DNA of 12,973 nucleotides, taken from NCBI GenBank assembly GCA_946481195.1, contig CAMLNG010000050.1:1-12973 (forward strand), given 5' to 3'. The notes beneath the pieces are model-generated. The model made no database searches. It was not told where the DNA came from and saw only the letters and a list, made by a program, of their open reading frames with translations. The DNA comes from an uncultured Chromatiaceae bacterium (GTDB taxonomy: Bacteria > Pseudomonadota > Gammaproteobacteria > Enterobacterales > Alteromonadaceae). The position numbers and the translations under genes are program-made. How positions within the stretch are numbered: the stretch's first letter is position 1; every line of letters starts with the position of its first letter. This document shows positions 6,483 to 12,973 of the stretch, in pieces.

Positions 6483-7751
6483 TTAACTGTTTTTTGCCCG
6501 TTTCATCGAGTCGAAGAATTCGTCGTTGGTTTTGGTCATCGACAGTTTGTCGATGAGGAATTCCATACAATCGGTTTCGTCCATCGGGTTGAGGATTTTG
6601 CGCAGGATCCACATTTTTTGCAGTTCTTCCTGGCTGGTCAGCAGTTCTTCACGACGGGTACCTGAGCGGTTGAAATCGATCGCCGGGAATACACGACGCT
6701 CGGCAATTTTCCGCGACAGGTGCAGTTCCATGTTGCCTGTACCTTTAAATTCCTCGTAAATGACTTCGTCCATTTTCGAACCGGTATCCACCAGTGCGGT
6801 CGCGATAATGGTCAGACTGCCGCCTTCTTCGACGTTCCGCGCTGCACCGAAGAAACGTTTTGGTTTGTGCAGGGCGTTGGCATCAACACCACCGGTCAGT
6901 ACTTTGCCTGAACTTGGGATCACGGTGTTATAAGCACGGGCCAGACGGGTAATAGAGTCGAGTAAAATGATGACGTCTTTTTTGTGTTCAACTAAGCGTT
7001 TGGCTTTTTCGATAACCATTTCAGCAACTTGCACGTGGCGGCTGGCTGGTTCGTCGAATGTTGAAGCGACCACTTCACCTTTGACCATTCGTTGCATTTC
7101 GGTCACTTCTTCCGGACGTTCGTCAATCAGCAACACCATCAGTACACATTCCGGGTAATTCGAAGCGATCGACTGGGCGATGTTCTGTAACAGAATGGTT
7201 TTACCGGCTTTTGGCGGCGCGACAATCAGACCACGCTGGCCGCGGCCAATCGGTGACGCCAGGTCCAGTACACGGGCGGTGATGTCTTCTTTACTGCCGT
7301 TACCACGTTCCATCCGCAGGCGCGAATTGGCATGTAACGGTGTTAAGTTTTCGAACAGAATTTTGTTACGTGCCTGCTCAGGGCGGCCGAAGTTCACTTC
7401 ATTGACTTTCAGCAGGGCGAAATAACGTTCGCCTTCTTTTGGTGGCCGGATCAGGCCTGAAATGCTGTCGCCGGTGCGCAGGTTAAAACGGCGGATTTGG
7501 CTTGGCGATACATAGATATCATCAGGGCCAGCCAGATATGAACTATCGGCAGAACGCAGGAAACCAAAGCCGTCGGACAGAATTTCCACTACACCGTCGC
7601 CGTAGATTTCTTCGCCGTTTTTAGCGTGAGATTTCAGGATGGCGAAAATGATGTCCTGCTTGCGCAGACGGGCCATGTTTTCGAGGCCCATGGACTCAGC
7701 CAGATCAACCAGCTCGTTAATCGGCTTCAGTTTCAGTTCGGTTAAATGCAT
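6483..7751 (-). CDS. rho: Transcription termination factor Rho
   Basis: Rho is a hexameric RNA-dependent ATPase and helicase that loads on C-rich nascent RNA and releases RNA polymerase. The 422 residues align almost without gaps to E. coli Rho (419). The N-terminal helical domain covers about 1-47. The RNA-binding cold-shock-like domain contains DGFGFLR (60-66) with F62 and F64. The Walker A motif APPKAGKT lies at about 178-185, Walker B is in [17 protein letters not shown], and the Q- and R-loop regions are intact. The ATG at 7751 gives [15 protein letters not shown], the normal family start (E. coli MNLTELKNTPVSELI). The longer frame upstream starts with TTG and has no family match. The Shine-Dalgarno is weak. 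trxA lies upstream behind its own terminator, so rho probably has its own promoter. Confidence 0.98.
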   Translation of the reverse strand: MHLTELKLKPINELVDLAESMGLENMARLRKQDIIFAILKSHAKNGEEIYGDGVVEILSDGFGFLRSADSSYLAGPDDIYVSPSQIRRFNLRTGDSISGLIRPPKEGERYFALLKVNEVNFGRPEQARNKILFENLTPLHANSRLRMERGNGSKEDITARVLDLASPIGRGQRGLIVAPPKAGKTILLQNIAQSIASNYPECVLMVLLIDERPEEVTEMQRMVKGEVVASTFDEPASRHVQVAEMVIEKAKRLVEHKKDVIILLDSITRLARAYNTVIPSSGKVLTGGVDANALHKPKRFFGAARNVEEGGSLTIIATALVDTGSKMDEVIYEEFKGTGNMELHLSRKIAERRVFPAIDFNRSGTRREELLTSQEELQKMWILRKILNPMDETDCMEFLIDKLSMTKTNDEFFDSMKRAKNS

Positions 7752-7900
7752 ATTGATGGATTCTTGTGTATCAAAACGGAAAGAAAGCTTTTCGCTGAGC
7801 AAATGGGTAAGAGTTTGGATTGGTCAACGAACAAGCGGGTTTTAGAAAAGTTGCTGGATCACACCTTAGCAGGATAAGTTTTGGCCGTCTAGTTCAAACA
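7752..7900 (-). promoter_or_regulatory. Leader of rho, C-rich and G-poor, possible autoregulatory rut region
   Basis: Between the trxA terminator and the rho ATG the minus strand is strikingly C-rich and G-poor. By hand count the 109 bases at 7860-7752 hold about 31 C and 13 G, with pyrimidine-rich runs and little obvious hairpin structure. That is the composition of Rho loading sites, and E. coli rho is known to be autoregulated by Rho-dependent attenuation in its leader. The promoter must lie here too; the best -35-like hexamer is TTGAAC at 7897-7892, but no good -10 follows at normal spacing. No convincing rhoL-type leader peptide was found. Confidence 0.4.
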
Positions 7901-7930
7901 AAAAAAAGGCGTATAAAAAATACGCCTTTT
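7901..7930 (-). terminator. Intrinsic terminator after trxA
   Basis: On the minus strand AAAAGGCGTAT (7930-7920) and ATACGCCTTTT (7914-7904) form an 11-bp stem with a five-T loop, and T continues to 7901. It separates trxA from rho. Confidence 0.92.
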
Positions 7931-7943
7931 CCGATGAGTCTAC

Positions 7944-8270
7944 TTAGATATTGCTATCCAGGAACTCTTTTAACTGGGTTTTTGACAGGGCGCCGACTTT
8001 AGTCGCTGCAACCTGGCCGTTTTTGAACAGCAACAAGGTTGGGATGCCGCGGATTTGGAATTTTGGTGGTGTATTCGGGTTATGGTCAATGTTGACTTTC
8101 GCCACTGTGACTTTGCCTGAATATTCTTCAGCAACATCGTGCAGGATCGGTGCAATCATTTTGCAAGGACCACACCACTCAGCCCAGAAATCAACCAGCA
8201 CCGGGCCTGCTGCCTGTAACACGTCCGCTTCAAAGCTGTCGTCGGTCACTTGTAAAATTTTATCGCTCAT
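7944..8270 (-). CDS. trxA: Thioredoxin 1
   Basis: This small cytoplasmic dithiol oxidoreductase reduces protein disulfides, for example in ribonucleotide reductase and PAPS reductase, and is recharged by thioredoxin reductase. The 108 residues match the family (E. coli 109 with Met). The active site WCGPC is at 32-36 with C33 and C36. The buried acidic D27, the cis-proline P77 in RGIPTLLLF and the C-terminal helix are all present. The ATG at 8270 is preceded by GGAG six bases upstream. It lies between divergent rhlB and downstream rho, the same order as in E. coli. A plausible promoter sits about 110 bases upstream and a strong terminator follows the gene. Confidence 0.98.
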   Translation of the reverse strand: MSDKILQVTDDSFEADVLQAAGPVLVDFWAEWCGPCKMIAPILHDVAEEYSGKVTVAKVNIDHNPNTPPKFQIRGIPTLLLFKNGQVAATKVGALSKTQLKEFLDSNI

Positions 8271-8381
8271 TACTCTCTCCGCTGGGGCAGGGCCACTGAA
8301 CTGTGCGGCTGTGCTGCCATTAAACCGAACCTGACCGCATTGCCGGCAAGGCCTGAAATTGCTGTTAAAAAACTCGCTTCA

Positions 8382-8409
8382 ATTTTATCCGGACTGTTCC
8401 TTATTGCAA
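8382..8409 (-). promoter_or_regulatory. Candidate sigma-70 promoter for trxA
   Basis: On the minus strand TTGCAA (8409-8404) and TAAAAT (8387-8382) are spaced by 16 bases. They match the -35 consensus at four of six positions and the -10 at five of six. Transcription would start near 8375, giving a trxA leader of about 105 bases. The site lies only 25 bases from the rhlB start, so the divergent rhlB promoter, which I could not identify, would overlap or abut it. Confidence 0.45.
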
Positions 8410-8433
8410 GCGCAACGGTTATGCTTAGCCGCT

Positions 8434-9720
8434 ATGAATAAAACACATCTCACGACACATAAGTTTGCCGACTTCGCGCTGGCGCCTCAAATTCTTGAGG
8501 CCCTGACTGCACAAGGCTACCAATATTGTACGCCCATTCAGGCGCAGACTTTGCCATTAGCGTTAGCGGGCAAAGACATCGCCGGACAGGCGCAGACCGG
8601 CACCGGGAAAACCCTGGCCTTTCTGACTGCCACCTTTCACTATTTACTGAATCATGAACCAAAAGGTTCAGGTCAGCCGCGTGCAATTATTATGGCGCCG
8701 ACCCGTGAACTGGCGGTACAAATCCATAATGACGCTGAAGCGCTGGCGAAAAGTGCCGGATTTAAGCTTGCTTTGATTTATGGGGGCGAGGGTTACGATT
8801 CTCAACGCCAGATGCTGGAAAAAGGCGCAGATATTCTGATCGGTACCACAGGCCGGCTGATTGACTACCTGAAACAGGGCCTGTACGACCTGTCGCAAAT
8901 TCAGGTGGTGGTACTGGATGAAGCCGACCGCATGTTTGACCTCGGCTTTATCAAAGACATCCGTTTTATGTTCCGCCGCATGCCACCTGCCACTGAACGC
9001 CTGAGCCTGCTGTTTTCTGCCACTTTGTCCTACAAGGTGCAGGAACTGGCGTTTGAACAGATGAATCAGCCGGAACACATTCATATTGCGCCGGAGCAAA
9101 TGACCGGCAGCCGTATCACTGAAGAGCTGTTTTATCCGTCGAGCGAGCACAAAATTCCGTTGTTGTTATCGCTGATGGAAGAAGAATGGCCGGACAAAGC
9201 CATAGTGTTTGCCAATACCAAACACTGGTGCGAAGACATTTTCGCCTGGCTGGAAGCCGACGGCCATCGCGTTGGTATGCTGACCGGCGATGTGATCCAG
9301 AAAAAACGGCTGAAAATTCTCGACGATTTCACCAGCGGCAAGCTGGATATTCTGGTGGCGACCGACGTCGCGGCCCGTGGTCTGCATATTCCGAAAGTCA
9401 GTCATGTGTTTAACTTTGACTTACCGGACGATTGCGAAGATTACGTGCACCGCATTGGCCGGACTGGCCGTGCCGGCGAAAGCGGCAAGGCCATCAGTTT
9501 CGCCTGCGAACGTTATGCACTGAATCTGACTGCGATTGAAGACTATATCAAGCATTCCATTCCGGTCACGCAATACGACGCCAGTGCGCTGCTGACTGAT
9601 TTAGTGGTGCCTAAGCCGCGTGTACGGCGCCGAATGGGACAACCAAGACCAGGTCAGAGCCGCACCGGTGGCCGTGGAACTCCGAATGGACCAAGACCAG
9701 CTCGCACCCGACCTCGTTGA
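8434..9720 (+). CDS. rhlB: ATP-dependent RNA helicase RhlB (DEAD-box)
   Basis: RhlB unwinds structured RNA and, in E. coli, works in the RNA degradosome with RNase E. The 428 residues match E. coli RhlB (421) throughout. The start [16 protein letters not shown] corresponds to the E. coli N-terminus. All helicase motifs are visible: Q motif near 33-36, AQTGTGKT at 53-60, PTRELAVQ at 89-96, DEAD at 162-165, SAT at 195-197, ATDVAARG at 309-316 and HRIGRTGR at 339-346. The last 40 or so residues form a basic, Pro/Arg/Gly-rich tail, as expected for an RNA-binding extension. The ATG at 8434 is chosen on homology; its Shine-Dalgarno is weak. The gene diverges from trxA, and its 3' end overlaps gppA by 35 bases. 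Confidence 0.97.
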   Translation: MNKTHLTTHKFADFALAPQILEALTAQGYQYCTPIQAQTLPLALAGKDIAGQAQTGTGKTLAFLTATFHYLLNHEPKGSGQPRAIIMAPTRELAVQIHNDAEALAKSAGFKLALIYGGEGYDSQRQMLEKGADILIGTTGRLIDYLKQGLYDLSQIQVVVLDEADRMFDLGFIKDIRFMFRRMPPATERLSLLFSATLSYKVQELAFEQMNQPEHIHIAPEQMTGSRITEELFYPSSEHKIPLLLSLMEEEWPDKAIVFANTKHWCEDIFAWLEADGHRVGMLTGDVIQKKRLKILDDFTSGKLDILVATDVAARGLHIPKVSHVFNFDLPDDCEDYVHRIGRTGRAGESGKAISFACERYALNLTAIEDYIKHSIPVTQYDASALLTDLVVPKPRVRRRMGQPRPGQSRTGGRGTPNGPRPARTRPR

Positions 9721-11230
9721 AACCGGCTTTGTCCTGCCGGCGAGCACACAGCATCAGGATATCTATGCTGTGATTGATCTCGGCTCCAACAGCTTTCACA
9801 TGTTGATGGTGAAAGTTGTTGGCGGCAGCGTGCAGGTGATAGGCCGGGTCAAACGCAAAGTGCGTCTGGCCAGTGGTCTGAATGACAGCCTGGTCCTCAG
9901 TAAAAAAGCCATGACCCGCGGCTGGGAGTGTTTGTCGCTGTTTGCAGAGCGGCTGCAGGACATTCCTTCTCAAAACATCCGCATCGTTGGTACCGCTACC
10001 TTACGTCTCGCCCATAACGTCAAAGTTTTTCTGACGGAAGCAGAAAAAATTCTTGGTCACCGCATCGAAGTTATTTCCGGCGAAGAAGAAGCAAGGCTGA
10101 TTTATTTGGGTGTGGCACACACATCCAGCTCTGACAGCAACCGGCTGGTCATTGATATCGGCGGCGCTTCAACCGAAATGGTGATAGGTCACGGATTTGC
10201 GCCATTGCATCTGGCCAGTCTGCATATGGGCTGCGTCACTTATCTTGATCGCTATTTTAGCGATGGTTTGCTCAGTGAAGACAATTTTAATGCAGCAATA
10301 GCGGCGGCTGAAACTGAAACCGCCAGTGTCGCGCAGCAATTTCTCAGTACCGGCTGGCAGCTATCGGTCGGTGCATCCGGCACAGTGCAGGCGATGCAGG
10401 AAATTCTGGTCGGTCAGGGCATGGATGAAGTGATTTCGCTGGCGCGTCTGGAAACCATCATGCAGCAGAGTATTGCCTGTGGCCAAATCGACAAACTCGA
10501 TATTGTCGGTTTGGCGCAGGAACGCAAGCAGGTATTTGCCTCGGGCCTGGCCATTTTAATCGGCTTGTTTCGGCAGCTGCATATTCCTGGCATGACGTTG
10601 TCTGGCGGTGCGCTGCGTGAAGGTATTTTGTACGGCATGCTGCCGCAGCTGCAACATACGGACGTGCGAAACCGCACTATTGCCAGTCTGATGGTGCGTT
10701 ATTACATCGACCAGCAGCATGCCAACCGCGTCGCCGAAATGGCACTGCAGCTGGCAAATCAGCTGCAGGACCAGTGGAATCTGGCTAAGTTTGAAGGCCT
10801 TAGTATGCTCAGGGCCGGCGCTTTATTGCATGAACTTGGTTTGCTGATTGAATACAAAAATCACCACCATCACGGCGCCTACATTATCAGTCATACCGAA
10901 CTGCCGGGTTTTACCCGTGCCCAGCAACAGTTACTGATGGCATTGGTGTTTAATCACCGTTCTGACATTCAGCGCGATGTTATTGCCCGCCAGACGATGA
11001 CGTCGGTGTTGTTAGCGGTGCGGCTGACCCGTTTATTGCGGCTGGCAGTCATCCTGTCGATGCGGCGTAAACATGAGGCACTGCCTGAAGTGCAGATCAG
11101 TGCGCAGGCGGAAGTATTAATCGTGGCGCTACCTAAAGGCTGGCTGGAACAACATCCGCTGATGCGGGCAGAGCTGGAACAGGAAGTGGCTTACCAGCAA
11201 GCTGCCGGCTGGCAGTTACAAGTGCGCTAA
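9686..11230 (+). CDS. gppA: Guanosine-5'-triphosphate,3'-diphosphate pyrophosphatase / exopolyphosphatase family
   Basis: GppA converts pppGpp to ppGpp in the stringent response and, like its relative Ppx, can degrade polyphosphate. The 514 residues compare with 494 in E. coli. The ASKHA-type ATPase fold shows its phosphate-1 loop [13 protein letters not shown] (28-40), the catalytic-acid block GEEEARLIY (132-140), the phosphate-2 loop [10 protein letters not shown] (155-164), [14 protein letters not shown], and [14 protein letters not shown]. The C-terminal HD-like region starts near LHELGL. The ATG at 9686 has GGA seven bases upstream and lies inside the rhlB tail; no ATG or GTG before the first motif gives a shorter form. 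The N-terminus therefore carries about 10 residues more than in E. coli. A run of four His (393-396) replaces a sequence with a single His in E. coli. The order rhlB-gppA matches E. coli. Confidence 0.94.
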   Translation: MDQDQLAPDLVETGFVLPASTQHQDIYAVIDLGSNSFHMLMVKVVGGSVQVIGRVKRKVRLASGLNDSLVLSKKAMTRGWECLSLFAERLQDIPSQNIRIVGTATLRLAHNVKVFLTEAEKILGHRIEVISGEEEARLIYLGVAHTSSSDSNRLVIDIGGASTEMVIGHGFAPLHLASLHMGCVTYLDRYFSDGLLSEDNFNAAIAAAETETASVAQQFLSTGWQLSVGASGTVQAMQEILVGQGMDEVISLARLETIMQQSIACGQIDKLDIVGLAQERKQVFASGLAILIGLFRQLHIPGMTLSGGALREGILYGMLPQLQHTDVRNRTIASLMVRYYIDQQHANRVAEMALQLANQLQDQWNLAKFEGLSMLRAGALLHELGLLIEYKNHHHHGAYIISHTELPGFTRAQQQLLMALVFNHRSDIQRDVIARQTMTSVLLAVRLTRLLRLAVILSMRRKHEALPEVQISAQAEVLIVALPKGWLEQHPLMRAELEQEVAYQQAAGWQLQVR

Positions 11231-11248
11231 CACTTTGTGATGAATAAC

Positions 11249-11272
11249 AAAAAGGCCGCAATTGCGGCCTTT
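11249..11272. terminator. Bidirectional terminator between gppA and hemB
   Basis: A perfect palindrome has arms AAAGGCCGCAA (11251-11261) and TTGCGGCCTTT (11262-11272). The plus strand ends in TTTG and the minus strand in a run of five T. It lies between the convergent ends of gppA (stop at 11230) and hemB (stop at 11290), so it can end transcription from both sides. Confidence 0.88.
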
Positions 11273-11289
11273 GTCTTATTGACGGAGGA

Positions 11290-12973
<1,684 letters not shown>

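Noticed and set aside
7742..7833. Possible rhoL-like leader peptide, a TTG-started frame of about 30 codons ending over the rho start
   Set aside because: It has no Shine-Dalgarno and no likeness to E. coli RhoL. The open frame is short enough to be chance.
9620..9685. GTG start for gppA 66 bases upstream of the chosen ATG
   Set aside because: It would lengthen an already long N-terminus and deepen the overlap with rhlB to 101 bases, without a better ribosome site.

Overview
This is an ordinary core-genome stretch of a gammaproteobacterium. Close residue-level likeness to E. coli Ndh, Rho, RhlB and GppA, the gppA-rhlB / trxA-rho arrangement known from E. coli, and a DUF3083-type protein (a family I associate with the Alteromonadales) suggest an Alteromonadales-related organism, perhaps Rheinheimera- or Alishewanella-like. 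That genus guess rests on recollection, not on a search. I see no IS element, phage gene, CRISPR array, tRNA or rRNA. Coding density is high and every intergenic gap is under 300 bases.

Layout. (1) 1-1419, plus strand: the last codons of a probable cytidine deaminase, then thymidine phosphorylase deoA, closed by a strong intrinsic terminator. This is a pyrimidine-nucleoside salvage unit. (2) 1540-3710, plus strand: a tightly packed three-gene unit of a DUF418-type polytopic membrane protein, an isochorismatase-fold cysteine hydrolase and the RNA 2',3'-cyclic phosphodiesterase thpR. The last two appear to start with TTG. (3) 3707-4777, minus strand: a DUF3083-type protein of unknown function whose stop codon overlaps that of thpR. 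(4) 4926-6221, minus strand: type II NADH dehydrogenase ndh, with its own terminator and a leader holding an 8-bp inverted repeat. (5) 6483-8270, minus strand: rho and trxA, each with its own intrinsic terminator; rho has a C-rich, G-poor leader. (6) 8434-11230, plus strand, divergent from trxA: rhlB and gppA, overlapping by 35 bases. (7) 11290-12973, minus strand: a diguanylate cyclase cut by the window edge, overlapping hemB by 17 bases, and separated from gppA by a palindromic two-way terminator.

How the genes relate. RhlB (degradosome helicase), Rho (transcription termination) and ThpR (RNA-end chemistry) all act on RNA. GppA links RNA/nucleotide metabolism to the (p)ppGpp stringent response. 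Ndh and HemB belong to respiration and haem supply, and thioredoxin to redox balance. I found no convincing new multi-gene system. The best leads are the uncharacterised DUF3083 and DUF418 genes, the ndh leader repeat, the rho leader, and the several overlapping gene junctions. Most start sites were chosen downstream of the longest possible open frame, using Shine-Dalgarno position and family length.
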